DNA of 64,000 nucleotides, from the NCBI RefSeq assembly GCF_017114945.1, contig NZ_JABXKQ010000169.1, positions 1 to 64,000 of the forward strand, read 5' to 3'. The DNA comes from Nostoc sp. JL34 (GTDB lineage: Bacteria > Cyanobacteriota > Cyanobacteriia > Cyanobacteriales > Nostocaceae). This document shows positions 18,220 to 28,050 of this stretch, in pieces. The first letter of the stretch is position 1, and each line of letters starts with the position of its first letter. The position numbers and the translations under genes are program-made. The notes under the pieces are model-generated. The model saw only the letters and a list, made by a program, of their open reading frames with translations, did no database searches and was not told the origin of the DNA.

Positions 18220-19101
18220 ATGGCTAAATCAAAAGAGCAAAAAGAGAAAAAAGAGCCAAAATTACAACCGCCACAGCAGCAAGAAACACCAGGCGTTGAA
18301 TCAGAAATGACACCAAAACCCAAAGCAGATGATGCTCAGTATCGGGGTAGTGGTAAGTTACAAGATAAAGTAGCATTGATTACGGGTGCAGATAGTGGTA
18401 TTGGTCGTGCTGTTGCGATCGCATTTGCTAAAGAAGGTGCAGATGTGGCAATCCTTTACCTGAACGAACACGATGATGCCAAAGAAACAAAACATTTGGT
18501 AGAAAAACAAGGGCGTCGTGCAGTAACCATTGCAGGTGATATTGGGAATGAAACTTTTTGTCAGCAAGCTATACAACAAACAGTTGGTGAGTTTGGCAAA
18601 CTCGATATTCTCATCAACAATGCCGCCGAACAACATCCGAAAGAAAGTATTGAGGAAATCACCGAAGAACAACTAGAGCGAACTTTCCGCACTAATATCT
18701 TCTCGATGTTTTTCATGACTAAAGCTGCACTCAAGCATTTGCAAGCAGGCAGTTCTATCATCAATACCACATCGGTAACAGCTTATAAAGGTAGCCCTCA
18801 GTTACTAGATTATTCCTCTACAAAAGGTGCGATCGTTGCTTTTACTCGCTCCTTATCCAAAAATTTGGTGTCAAAAGGAATTCGCGTTAATGCTGTCGCA
18901 CCAGGGCCAATTTGGACACCTTTAATTCCCTCAACTTTTCCCGAAGAGAAAGTTGAAACTTTTGGTAAACAAGTACCAATGGAACGAGCGGGACAACCAG
19001 AAGAAGTTGCTCCTAGCTACGTATATTTAGCCTCTGATGATAGTTCTTATGTCTCTGGACAAGTATTACATGTCAATGGTGGAGATGTTGTCAATGGATA
19101 A
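18220..19101 (+). CDS. SDR-family oxidoreductase (YhdF/YghA-like)
   Basis: About 293 residues from ATG 18220 (MAKSKEQ…), chosen because the frame upstream is built of repeat sequence. A polar Lys/Glu/Pro-rich N-tail of about 45 residues precedes a classical short-chain dehydrogenase. It has the NAD(P) site TGADSGIGRAVA, the NNAA motif, and catalytic Ser in NTTSVTA, Tyr in YSSTKGA and Lys four residues on. A PGPIWTPLIP loop and VSGQVLHVNGG end follow. The tail plus SDR layout is that of general-stress SDRs such as B. subtilis YhdF. The substrate is unknown. It is a single gene. Confidence 0.88.
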   Translation: MAKSKEQKEKKEPKLQPPQQQETPGVESEMTPKPKADDAQYRGSGKLQDKVALITGADSGIGRAVAIAFAKEGADVAILYLNEHDDAKETKHLVEKQGRRAVTIAGDIGNETFCQQAIQQTVGEFGKLDILINNAAEQHPKESIEEITEEQLERTFRTNIFSMFFMTKAALKHLQAGSSIINTTSVTAYKGSPQLLDYSSTKGAIVAFTRSLSKNLVSKGIRVNAVAPGPIWTPLIPSTFPEEKVETFGKQVPMERAGQPEEVAPSYVYLASDDSSYVSGQVLHVNGGDVVNG

Positions 19102-19129
19102 GTAGAATCGTTAGGAATTATTCAATTTT

Positions 19130-19205
19130 GGATTTTGGATTTTAGATTTTTTTAATCCAAAGTTCAAAATCCAAAAACCCTAAAATTTGGAATCATAAAT
19201 TTTTA
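19130..19205. repeat. Degenerate AT-rich palindrome after the SDR gene
   Basis: The sequence attttggattttggattttag is matched by aatccaaagttcaaaatccaaaa on the other strand. This type of repeat is common after Nostoc genes and can act as a transcription end. Confidence 0.5.
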
Positions 19206-19316
19206 TTTATTCACTCTTAACTCTACCCTCATTGTCATCCATTGGAGGGATGATTTAATGTCAAAATATTGATAATCTATCTAGCAGCAAACATTTAAAA
19301 AGTAATAACTACGTCT

Positions 19317-19574
19317 ATGGCATCTCCTACACCACTGCATGGCACAGAACTAGTAGATTGTGCTAGAGCAAATGCTAAGCAAGGGATTGAAACTGCTGCT
19401 TATCAATGTGGCTATGGTCAAGACCTCAATAAATTTGCACAAGAACTCAGACAAGCTTGTGAAGAAATGAATTTACAAGTGAAGGAACTCAGCGGCTTGA
19501 TTACTGAGCAAGACTTGATATTGCAAATAGGTACTGGCGAAATTGTTGCTCCAGATACGGAATCAGAATTGTAA
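19317..19574 (+). CDS. Small hypothetical protein, cyanobacterial type
   Basis: An 85-residue acidic, helical protein (MASPTPLHGTELVDCARANAKQG…). There are two cysteines (near 15 and 30), no signal peptide and no membrane segment. The family is not recognised. A regular hydrophobic spacing in residues 35-65 suggests a helical hairpin. The ATG is the first in the frame; there is no strong ribosome-binding site. It lies 215 bp after the SDR and is followed by a heptamer repeat run, so it is probably a separate unit. Confidence 0.6.
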   Translation: MASPTPLHGTELVDCARANAKQGIETAAYQCGYGQDLNKFAQELRQACEEMNLQVKELSGLITEQDLILQIGTGEIVAPDTESEL

Positions 19575-19589
19575 AAGTTAAGTTAGTCA

Positions 19590-19664
19590 TTTATCCTTTG
19601 TCCTTTGTCATTTGTAGTCTGTTATTCACTAATGACCAATGACTAATGATCAATGACTAATGAC
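19590..19664. repeat. Short tandem heptamer run (STRR-like)
   Basis: Irregular repeats of atttgtc/ctttgtc followed by aatgact/aatgacc units. The same type of run recurs inside the histidine kinase gene near 36910-36972. Confidence 0.65.
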
Positions 19665-19669
19665 TCTTT

Positions 19670-20655
19670 TCATAACTTTAAAATTACTCGCGCCAAACTA
19701 AAATAAATCAAAACGCCTATTACATCAACTGCTGTGGTGATGAATGGTGTTGACATTAATGCCGGATCTAAACGGAGATAGCGAAATAGAAACGGCAGTG
19801 CTAAACCGGAGATCGAAGCTAAAAGAGAAATAGCTACCAGACTAGTGCCTACAGCGATCGCTACTTCTAATCGTCCTTGCAGAAAATAAGCCCAGACAGT
19901 AGCGATCGCACCTAACATTCCTCCCAACAATGCCCCTGCATAGACGCATTCGCGTAGCGTCTCGTAGAGAAGCGGCTTGTCGTCAGACATCGCTTCCCGG
20001 TCGATTACCTGCAATGCGCCAAGCGATCGGATTTCATCGGTGTTCATCCCACGAATCACCACTGTGGAAGATTGGGCCCCACATTACCACCAGTACCAGT
20101 CAGCAAGGGGATGAACGCCGTCAGTGTCACCACTTTTGCCAAATAGATCCTCTTGCGACTTAATAATCGTTCCTGTGATGGTATTGGTTACAAGTTAAAA
20201 CTAATAACCATACAACCCGCTTCCGAGCAATTTCTAGTAAATTCATCTGAAAATAGTTGTCGCCCCCCGAATGCACATCACCACCCAAGGCATAGATATC
20301 CTCGGTGGTTTCTTGTTGGAGAATATCAATCACATCATCTACAGTCACAATACTTACTAGACGCTGTTCTCGATCAACCACAGGCACAGCCAGTTTGAAC
20401 AAGGTTGCTGCCCCTAGTCTAGGGGAAAGTGGCATGTGCAACGTCATCAAACTTGTAATTTTTCCAACTTGGCGGTAGAAGGCAGGAGGAACCCACGGGC
20501 GACTACGTGGGATGTAAAGCAACACTGGAGGCGGAGCATCTCGTTGGCCCAACCTCTCGTAGAGAAGAGAAATTGTTGCGTGCGATCGCTGGATAGTCCA
20601 CCTACAAAAGATTTACTCGAAAAGTCCGATCATTCGGGAACTTCAGCCAATTGTG
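19670..20655 (-). pseudogene. mgtE: Decayed Mg2+ transporter gene (mgtE)
   Basis: Pieces of one MgtE channel lie in shifting frames. The N-part (about 20655-20553) is unreadable apart from traces. Then come a CBS domain (FKLAVPVVDREQRLVSIVTVDDV…), the first membrane segment (RKRVVWLLVL), a piece around GTIIKSQEDLFGK, GGNVG, and the remaining helices (VVIRGMNTDEI… to ARVILKL). Frameshifts are seen near 20183, at an A-run near 20138 and at ggggcc near 20083. A Nostoc repeat with cgcattcgcgtagcgtctcg lies at about 19942-19972 inside the coding region. The product cannot be a working channel. Confidence 0.85.
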
Positions 20656-20660
20656 TTCCC

Positions 20661-21646
20661 TAGCTTAAATATATGACTATTAGTCTGAAACCCAAAAATG
20701 TCGGGTCAAGATTGGGTAAAAAGTTAAAGGTGAAAGAGCAAGGAATAAAAGACCTTTGCTTCTTGTAACAATGATATAAATTGACAGTCAAAATGAAGTA
20801 TGGATAAACAATACTTTTTCAAATCTTTAAATATTAGAATTTTTCTTTATGCAACTTTCATATAATTAATAACTATGCGGATAAAAAACATGGGATTATC
20901 CGGTATGTTGGCAATTTTTATTTAAAGATCATCAAAACTTTGATATTCCTTTAAAAAGGCATATATCAATGTGAATATTTAAACAAAGTTCCACAAAAAA
21001 TATAGACATAACACCGCGATCTATTGTCAAATATGTAATTGATTAATCCCAGATCCATACGTAAGTCCATTATGTAAAATTTTGGCTGTTAATTACTTAA
21101 GTATGTAGCTGCCCCGATTTGGCATTACTTCGTATCAAGCTCATGCACCTGCACATCAGCGAGATTAGAAGCTCTAAAAAATGGTGATTTCTTATTTTTT
21201 ATTAAATTCACCAAATTAAATCTACATACATCAAAAACTCAGAAATTTGTCGAAATCAAACCAAGATTAATTAAGGACTAATACACCCTTAAAGTAATCT
21301 ATAGTATTTTTTTGTCATACACGTTTTTCTATGTATCTGCTTTCACAACAAATGTAAGAAAGTATGCAATCACATCAGAATATTTGATTTTAATGTTGAT
21401 ACAAATAGACAGCAAAGTAGTAGATAAGATGAGCAAAGGAGCAAACGGGTAAGAAATAATTTGTATCAGCAATTAAATGAAAGAATATCAGGATTAGTGA
21501 ATATATTTATAGGCAAATAGCAATTTGCTTATAAATATGGTTTTGCGTTCATTACGCATTTTTTGTTGAAAACATTAAACTTAAAACTAATGCTAAAGCA
21601 TTGATTATGGCATTAGTTTTAGAACTATTTTGAGGGATATATTTCA
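20661..21646. other. Long AT-rich intergenic region
   Basis: Nearly 1 kb without a supported gene on either strand. It is followed by a leader hairpin (21582-21621) just before the PA14 protein. Its length and base composition suggest a regulatory region plus decayed DNA from the mgtE side. Confidence 0.45.
21582..21621 (+). promoter_or_regulatory. Leader hairpin upstream of the PA14 protein gene
   Basis: The stem taaaactaatgc (21582-21593) pairs with gcattagtttta (21610-21621), ending 25 bp before the ATG. No T-run follows, so it may stabilise or regulate the messenger rather than terminate it. Confidence 0.4.
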
Positions 21647-24600
21647 ATGAATGAATTAAATAATCAACCGTTGTCAACAACTGCAAGTCCGATAAGTGCT
21701 GCTCAAACATCTACATCTGTTCTAGATCAGCCACCAGTCACCAGTCTTGCCGCTCGGGCTAGCGCCAGCGTGCTTTCTCAGGGAGATGGGTTGAAAGCAG
21801 AGTATTACGACAACATCGACTTCACCAACCTGAAGGTAACTCGCACAGATCCGACAGTGAACTTTACCTGGGGCGCGGGTTCTCCAGATCCGTCCATCGG
21901 TGCAGATACCTTCTCAGCGCGTTGGACAGGTCAGGTGGAAGCCAAGTACAGCGAAACTTACAACTTCTACACTACTAGTGATGATGGTGTACGACTGTCG
22001 GTGAATGGTCAACAAATCATCAATAAGTTTGTCGATCAATCTGCCACAGAATACAGTGGTTCAATCGCATTGGTTGCAGGTCAAAAGTACGATATTAAAC
22101 TCGAATACTACGATAATACCTACTCTGCCGTTTCCAAACTGTCTTGGTCAAGCACTTCTCAGGCTAAGGAAATTATTCCCCAGTCCCAACTGTATAGTAA
22201 TGTCAACGTCCCTGCTAATGGCAACGGACTCAAAGGAGAGTACTACGACAACATAGACTTTACCAACCTGAAGCAAACTCGCACAGATCCGACGGTGAAC
22301 TTTAACTGGGGTGATGGTTCTCCAGACTCGTCCATTGCTCCAGATACCTTCTCAGTGCGTTGGACAGGTCAGGTGCAAGCCAAGTACAGCGAAACTTACA
22401 ACTTCTACACCACTAGTGATGATGGTGTGCGACTGTCGGTGAATGGTAAACAAATCATCAATAAGTTTGTCGATCAATCTGCCACTGAATACAGTGGCTC
22501 AATCGCACTGGTTGCAGGTCAGAAGTACGATATTAAACTTGAGTACTACGATAATACATACGAAGCCGTTTCTCAACTGGCTTGGTCAAGCCCTTCTCAA
22601 GCAAAAGAAATTATTCCCAAGTCTCAACTGTATTCACCAGATGTTCAAACCACCATCACTTTAGGATCATCTTCCACGACTGTGAACGAAGGCGTTGGAG
22701 GTGTAACCGTGACCATACTTAGAAGTGGTGATTTAAGTAGTACGTCTTCGATCAAATATGCAACCATCGCTGGTACTGCCACAGCAGGGGTTGACTACGG
22801 CAGCGAAGGCGCCGAAAGCGCAGGAACACTTATTTTTGCGGCGGGACAAAGCAGCAGACAGGTATCCATTCCGATCAATGACGATTCTTTAGCAGAAGCA
22901 GATGAAACCTTTAGCTTTGTCATTGATCAGGCAGGGGGGGCAACACTAGGACTGCAAAGAACTCTCGGAATTACGATTCAAGATAACGATCGCTCTAGTC
23001 TCGACTTTACAGCGCCAGTAGTTACTGAGGGTAGCGGTTCTGCTACGGTGAAGGTTACACGGGGTAACGCATCAGGGGCTGCTAGTCTGGACTACATAAC
23101 CGTGGATGGGACTGCGAAAGCGGGATCTGACTACCAGGCTCAGACTGTACCTAAAACCTTGAGTTTTGCAGCAGGAGAAACCAGTAAGAACATTGTTATC
23201 CCCATTATTGATGACAATGTTGGGGAATCAAATGAAACATTTACTTTGAAGTTTAGTAACGCAGTTGGACTCCAACTAACTAATCAACAGACAACTATCA
23301 CTATTCTTGATAATGACTCTGGTAACTTTGCTTTAGAGAAGGTAGCTTCTGGTTTGAATCAACCCACAGCTTTTGACTGGACACCTGACGGTAACAGCCT
23401 GTTCGTTGCCCAGAAAAATGGGGTAGTGCGACTCATCAAAAACGGCACATTATTATCAACGCCATTTACTGATATTTCTGGAAAAGTAAATAATACTCGC
23501 GATCGCGGTCTGTTAGGCATTGCCGTAAATCCAAATTTTGGCAAAAATCCCAACGGCAACAACTATGTTTACCTGTTGTATACCTTCGATCCACCAGAAA
23601 CTAATCCAAATAATGCTAAGAACAATCCCAATAGCACATTGGATAATCCCGATCAGAATGGGAATCGGACTGCACAGCTAATTCGAGTGACAGCTGACCC
23701 CAACACTAATTACACTACTGCAATTGCTGGTAGCGATGTTGTGCTGCTAGGCAAAAATGCCAGTTGGCAGTATATCAGCCACCCAGATGGAAATAGCACA
23801 GATGTTTCACTTGGCTATGCACCATCAGGAATTCTCAACAAAGATACTGGTAAGGCGTTTACCAGCTTACAAGATTATCTCAATAATCTCGATAAAGTCC
23901 AAAATGTCCAGGATTTTATAGCCAATGATAGTGAATCTCACTCAGTTGGTGCTGTACGTTTTGGTACTGATGGTTCTCTATTTGTGAGCTTAGGAGATGG
24001 CACTTCCTACAATGGAATAGACCCCCGAGCAATTCGCGTCCAAGATAAGGATAATCTGTCCGGCAAAATCCTGCGGATTGACGCAATTACTGGTCAAGGC
24101 TTATCAAGTAATCCTTTCTATAACGGTGATCCCAATAGTAATCGTTCCAAGGTTTATGACTTAGGTCTGCGTAACCCCTTCCGTTTCACAATTGATAAAA
24201 AGACCAATACCCCCTACATTGGTGATGTTGGCCTCACTACTTGGGAAGAGGTCAATGTCGGAAAACCAGGAGCCAATTTTGGCTGGCCATTCTATGAAGG
24301 TGGACTTGACGCCAATGGTAATATCGTCAGCCAGAAACAACCAAGTTATGGCAACCTAGATGCAGCGAAAGCCTTCTATAGTAGTGGCACACCTGTTACA
24401 CCACCAGTTTACACCTACAAGCATTTTGGTTCCAATTCCATCGTCCTGGGTGACTTTTACACAGGTAATACTTTCCCCTCAATCTATCAAGGTGCTTTAT
24501 TCGTTGGTGATTTCAGTCAAGCAACTATCGATGCTTTGACATTCGATAGTCAGGGCAAACTTGCCTCTGTTAAGCGGTTTGCGTCCCAAGCTGACAGGCC

Positions 24601-24700
24601 TAATCTAGGGGTAACTGCACAAATCACCACTGGGCCGGATGGTAATCTGTACTATGCAAACTTGACTGGAGGTGAGATTGATCGCTTCCGACCTGTTTAG
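21647..24700 (+). CDS. PA14x2 / Calx-beta x2 / sorbosone dehydrogenase-like protein
   Basis: A 1017-residue modular protein. It has two PA14 carbohydrate-binding domains (about 45-190 and 191-335), two Calx-beta domains (about 336-447 and 449-555; TVNEGVGG, VTEGSGSATVKVTRG, each with DDN-type calcium ligands) and a six-bladed PQQ-type glucose/sorbosone dehydrogenase propeller (about 560-1015; RDRGLLGIAVNPNF, LRNPFRFTIDKKT, GDVGLTTWEEVN). There is no classical signal peptide; Calx-beta proteins of cyanobacteria are often exported through type I or other routes. It probably acts on extracellular polysaccharide or sugars in a calcium-dependent way. The two PA14 copies are nearly identical in DNA. 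The start ATG is preceded by gaggg. Confidence 0.88.
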   Translation: MNELNNQPLSTTASPISAAQTSTSVLDQPPVTSLAARASASVLSQGDGLKAEYYDNIDFTNLKVTRTDPTVNFTWGAGSPDPSIGADTFSARWTGQVEAKYSETYNFYTTSDDGVRLSVNGQQIINKFVDQSATEYSGSIALVAGQKYDIKLEYYDNTYSAVSKLSWSSTSQAKEIIPQSQLYSNVNVPANGNGLKGEYYDNIDFTNLKQTRTDPTVNFNWGDGSPDSSIAPDTFSVRWTGQVQAKYSETYNFYTTSDDGVRLSVNGKQIINKFVDQSATEYSGSIALVAGQKYDIKLEYYDNTYEAVSQLAWSSPSQAKEIIPKSQLYSPDVQTTITLGSSSTTVNEGVGGVTVTILRSGDLSSTSSIKYATIAGTATAGVDYGSEGAESAGTLIFAAGQSSRQVSIPINDDSLAEADETFSFVIDQAGGATLGLQRTLGITIQDNDRSSLDFTAPVVTEGSGSATVKVTRGNASGAASLDYITVDGTAKAGSDYQAQTVPKTLSFAAGETSKNIVIPIIDDNVGESNETFTLKFSNAVGLQLTNQQTTITILDNDSGNFALEKVASGLNQPTAFDWTPDGNSLFVAQKNGVVRLIKNGTLLSTPFTDISGKVNNTRDRGLLGIAVNPNFGKNPNGNNYVYLLYTFDPPETNPNNAKNNPNSTLDNPDQNGNRTAQLIRVTADPNTNYTTAIAGSDVVLLGKNASWQYISHPDGNSTDVSLGYAPSGILNKDTGKAFTSLQDYLNNLDKVQNVQDFIANDSESHSVGAVRFGTDGSLFVSLGDGTSYNGIDPRAIRVQDKDNLSGKILRIDAITGQGLSSNPFYNGDPNSNRSKVYDLGLRNPFRFTIDKKTNTPYIGDVGLTTWEEVNVGKPGANFGWPFYEGGLDANGNIVSQKQPSYGNLDAAKAFYSSGTPVTPPVYTYKHFGSNSIVLGDFYTGNTFPSIYQGALFVGDFSQATIDALTFDSQGKLASVKRFASQADRPNLGVTAQITTGPDGNLYYANLTGGEIDRFRPV
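21791..22666 (+). repeat. Direct duplication of the PA14 domain, 438-bp period
   Basis: The segments 21791-22228 and 22229-22666 align throughout with few differences, and long stretches such as the SDDGVRLSVNG coding region are almost identical. The duplication keeps frame, adding exactly 146 codons. It looks recent. Confidence 0.85.
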
Positions 24701-24794
24701 AGATGACTTGAAGGAGGCAGAAAGTAAACTTTTGATCTCTGATTTTGAGTTTTGTACTTTGTACCTCATCTAGTTAAAAACTGCTATATCAGTT

Positions 24795-24830
24795 ATCAGT
24801 GAACAGTTATCCGACTGTTCACTGATTTTG
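24795..24830. terminator. Bidirectional terminator hairpin
   Basis: A perfect 13-bp stem, atcagtgaacagt (24795-24807) and actgttcactgat (24814-24826), is followed by tttt on the plus strand. It sits between convergent genes. Confidence 0.75.
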
Positions 24831-24831
24831 T

Positions 24832-26382
24832 TCAAGATAATTTCGTCAGAAATCCCAAGAATTTTTTGGTATTTGATGTCAGGAGTGTACGACGATAAGC
24901 ATCAGCTGCTTTTTTAATCGCTTCGGCTTGAGTGGGATAAGGATGAATCACACTGCTTAACTTGCTCAAACCGATCTTATTCACCATTGCCGTAGTCAGT
25001 TCTGATATCATCTCACCCGCGTGACTGGCGACAATAGTTGCACCGATAATTTCATCAGACCCCTTTTTATGGTGGATTTTGAGAAATCCTGACTCTTCAC
25101 CATCTGCGATCGCTCGATCTACACTACTAAAAGGTATCTCAATTGTTGTCACCTCAATACCCAATTTCTGCGCCTCGTGTTCATACAACCCTACGTGAGC
25201 AATTTCTGGGTCAGTATAAGTTACCCAAGGCATCACCAGACTACTGAGTTTGGAACGTCTCAAGCCAAAGGGAGAAAACAGCGTATTTTTAATTACAATC
25301 CGCGCCGCTGCATCAGCTGCATGGGTAAACTTCCAGTTCATGCAGATATCGCCAGCTGCATAAATTTTGGGATTGGTTGTCTGGAGGTAATCATTTACCT
25401 TTACACCTTGGTGCTTGTCGTATGCCACCCCCACTGATTCTAAATTCAAACCTTCCACATTTGGCGATCGCCCCGCACCGACTAAAATTTCATCGACTGT
25501 TACCGAATCTCGATAACCATTAGAAGAAAAGTAAAGCCGTTTCCCCTGAGTGACAGTTACCACTTCTTCCAATTTGGAATTTAGTACTACGCGAATTCCT
25601 TCGCTAATTAAAACCTTTTGGAGAATTTTAGCGGCTTCAGCGTCTTCTTTATTCAAAAGATGAGAACCGCTATGGAAAAGCACCACCTCACAACCCAAAC
25701 GCCGGAAAGCCTGCGCTAATTCGCAACCAACGGGGCCGCCACCAATCACCGCCAAATGTTCCGGTCGTTGAATTAGGGAAAAAACCGTCTCATTAGTTAG
25801 ATAACCCGCCTGTTCAATTCCTGGAATCGCCAGTTGTGCAGGTCTTGCGCCAGTTGCAATGACAGCTTTTTTAAACTTGAGGGTTTTGTCGCCAACTTCC
25901 ACGGTATTTTTACTCGCAAATTTACCGCTACCCAAAAAGACATCGACACCCAAGTTTTGAAACCGTTCCGCCGAGTCATTATGGCTGATATCAGCCCTGA
26001 TTCGCCGCATTCTGGCCATGACTTTGGAAAAATCAACATCAATATTATGTTGGGGAATATTAACTCCCAAGTCTTTAGCATTCAAGATTTCGCCAACGAC
26101 GCGGGCAGACCGAATAATAGTTTTAGATGGTACGCAACCAACATTTAAGCAATCTCCACCCATGAGATGTTTTTCAATCAACGCCACCTTTAAACCCAAA
26201 TCTAGACCCGCAGCGCCCGCCGCCACTACTAATCCTGCCGTACCAGCCCCAATTACTACCAAGTCGTAAACATCGGCGGGTTGAGGATTAACCCAATTTG
26301 GTGGATGGACGTAAGACACCAACTTTTGGTTATACTCGTCTATTGGGCGAACTGTGACTCTCTCTAAATCTGAATTGGTCAT
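24832..26382 (-). CDS. FAD-dependent pyridine nucleotide-disulfide oxidoreductase (MerA/Lpd-like)
   Basis: About 516 residues from ATG 26382, which has AGAGG 8 nt upstream; the TTG at 26388 is less likely. It has an FAD site VIGAGTAGLVVAAG, the redox-active disulfide GGDCLNVGCVPSKT, an NAD(P) site VIGGGPVGCELAQAF, the AAGD FAD segment, and a dimer-domain active-site HPYPTQAE. It lacks the N-terminal HMA domain and the C-terminal vicinal cysteines of true mercuric reductase, so Hg2+ reduction is unproven. It may act on other disulfides or metal(loid)s. It lies downstream of two TVP38 genes on the same strand; fusions of these two families are known in other bacteria. Confidence 0.87.
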   Translation of the reverse strand: MTNSDLERVTVRPIDEYNQKLVSYVHPPNWVNPQPADVYDLVVIGAGTAGLVVAAGAAGLDLGLKVALIEKHLMGGDCLNVGCVPSKTIIRSARVVGEILNAKDLGVNIPQHNIDVDFSKVMARMRRIRADISHNDSAERFQNLGVDVFLGSGKFASKNTVEVGDKTLKFKKAVIATGARPAQLAIPGIEQAGYLTNETVFSLIQRPEHLAVIGGGPVGCELAQAFRRLGCEVVLFHSGSHLLNKEDAEAAKILQKVLISEGIRVVLNSKLEEVVTVTQGKRLYFSSNGYRDSVTVDEILVGAGRSPNVEGLNLESVGVAYDKHQGVKVNDYLQTTNPKIYAAGDICMNWKFTHAADAAARIVIKNTLFSPFGLRRSKLSSLVMPWVTYTDPEIAHVGLYEHEAQKLGIEVTTIEIPFSSVDRAIADGEESGFLKIHHKKGSDEIIGATIVASHAGEMISELTTAMVNKIGLSKLSSVIHPYPTQAEAIKKAADAYRRTLLTSNTKKFLGFLTKLS

Positions 26383-26540
26383 TGGCAAAACCTCTTTTAA
26401 AATTAAGAATCCCGATTAATTTAGGCAGCTCAGTCTTTTATTTTTTATGCTTGTTTAATAATGAATACAGCCTTTGAATTGTTTTGTCCGTTTGGGAATT
26501 GACAGATACGATTAAAGCTTTCCTGTATAAACGTCCACCT

Positions 26541-27314
26541 CTACAATTCTTCTTCTAAAGCTTTGCGGGCAATCCGGGTTACATAAACTGTCACAGTAAT
26601 TGTTGCAATCAAACCCAAAATCCGAATTGCCCATTGTAAAGTCGAGTTGGTAGGTTGAACCTCAGTGCCAATCATGGCCAGATTACCTGCAAGGGAACCA
26701 ATATAAACGTACATGATGGTTCCGGGAATCATGCCTAGAGAACCGATGAAGTAATCTTGAAGTGAAACTCCCGTGATGCCAAAAGCATAGTTCAGCAAAT
26801 TGAAAGGAAATATGGGGGATAGTCGCGTTAACAGGACAATTTTTAATCCTTCTTTACCTACCGCTTGGTCTATCGCGGCAAATTTTTTATTATCTGCAAT
26901 TTTCCGAGCAACCCAGCCCCTTGCTAAATAACGTCCCACAAGGAAAGCAGCAGTAGCGCCAAGGGTTGCACCGATAAACACGTAAAGAGAACCCAAAACT
27001 GCACCAAAAATCACCCCAGCTCCCAAGGTGAGGATAGAACCTGGGAAAAAAGCAACGGTAGCGATAATATAAAGGGCAATAAAAGCTATGGCTCCCAAAG
27101 CACCCAAGCTATCAATCCACAGTAAGGCGTTCCGTAAAATTGCTTGGGGATTAAAAGAATTTGGATTTGCAGATTCTTGTGCCAAAGCCGAGTCTGTGTT
27201 TAATGAGAAAACACTCGCGAATATCACTAATGTTAATACACTGAGATTAAAAAACTTCTGCAAATTTCTGGTATCAATACTTTTAGATATCTGAATGATT
27301 GTTAGTTTTTTCAT
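26541..27314 (-). CDS. TVP38/TMEM64 (DedA-like) membrane protein
   Basis: A 257-residue integral membrane protein. An N-terminal hydrophobic segment (about 22-42) is followed by a short loop and the SNARE-associated/VTT domain. The domain includes FFPGSILTLGAGVIFG, GATLGATAAFLVGRYLARGW and the re-entrant motif LLTRLSPIFPFNLLNYAFG, then G-rich IPGTIMYVYIGS. Relatives are lipid scramblases or transport-like proteins; in bacteria several sit with metal-reductase genes. Its start overlaps the end of the preceding paralogue by 32 nt, giving tight coupling. The two are about two-thirds similar, indicating tandem duplication. Confidence 0.87.
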   Translation of the reverse strand: MKKLTIIQISKSIDTRNLQKFFNLSVLTLVIFASVFSLNTDSALAQESANPNSFNPQAILRNALLWIDSLGALGAIAFIALYIIATVAFFPGSILTLGAGVIFGAVLGSLYVFIGATLGATAAFLVGRYLARGWVARKIADNKKFAAIDQAVGKEGLKIVLLTRLSPIFPFNLLNYAFGITGVSLQDYFIGSLGMIPGTIMYVYIGSLAGNLAMIGTEVQPTNSTLQWAIRILGLIATITVTVYVTRIARKALEEEL

Positions 27315-28041
27315 GGGTTGTTATTTCTTCTATTGCTACACTTTGAGCTAATGCTTTCTGAGCAACTTTTGTGATATACACAGTTACAGCAACGGTAGCA
27401 ATCAACCCAACCACTCGCATTATCCATTGCCAGACTTGAGTTTCTGGAGTAATTGGTTGATGAGAGGTGTTAATCATGGCAAGATTACCAGCTAAAGAAC
27501 CAATATAAACGTACATCACAGTACCGGGAATAATGCCGAAGGAACCTAATATATAGTCTTTGAGAGAAACCTGTGTGACTCCAAAAGCATAATTTAATAA
27601 ATTGAAGGGGAAGACGGGTGAGAGACGAGTTAGTAAGACAATTTTCCATCCTTCTTTGGCAACTGCCAAATCAATCGCTTTAAATTTAGGATGTTTTTCC
27701 ATTTGTCGAGAAACCCAATCCCGCGATAGATAACGTCCAATGAGAAAAGCCAAGGTTGCTCCAATTGTTGCAGCAATTAGCACATATATTGAACCCCAAA
27801 ATACTCCAAATAGACAACCACCTTTGAGCGTTAAAAGAGAACCAGGTATAAATAGTAATGTTGCCAAGTTATAAATGACTATGTAGGCGATAGGCCCTAA
27901 AGCACCAAGACTGTGAACCCAAATGACTGAGGTCTGTAAAAGTCCCGGAATGTTTAACTGTTTAGCAGCAATTACAAGAGTGACAATCAGGCAACTTAAG
28001 AATAGTAGTTTGAGTTTGGAATTTACTAAATGCTTTTTCAT
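27283..28041 (-). CDS. TVP38/TMEM64 (DedA-like) membrane protein, paralogue
   Basis: A 252-residue paralogue of the downstream gene with the same motifs (FIPGSLLTLKGGCLFG, GRYLSRDW, LTRLSPVFPFNLLNYAFG, IPGTVMYVYIGS). The C-tail ends in a short acidic/His-rich stretch. The start at 28041 is preceded on the minus strand by AGAAGG, 14 nt upstream, which belongs to the last unit of a 21-bp tandem repeat array (28051-28239). That array must therefore form the messenger leader unless the promoter lies inside it. Confidence 0.87.
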   Translation of the reverse strand: MKKHLVNSKLKLLFLSCLIVTLVIAAKQLNIPGLLQTSVIWVHSLGALGPIAYIVIYNLATLLFIPGSLLTLKGGCLFGVFWGSIYVLIAATIGATLAFLIGRYLSRDWVSRQMEKHPKFKAIDLAVAKEGWKIVLLTRLSPVFPFNLLNYAFGVTQVSLKDYILGSFGIIPGTVMYVYIGSLAGNLAMINTSHQPITPETQVWQWIMRVVGLIATVAVTVYITKVAQKALAQSVAIEEITTHEKTNNHSDI

Positions 28042-28050
28042 TTTTATAAG

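Noticed and set aside
24832..26382. Mercuric reductase
   Set aside because: It lacks the N-terminal HMA domain and the C-terminal cysteine pair, so only a general disulfide-reductase call is supported.
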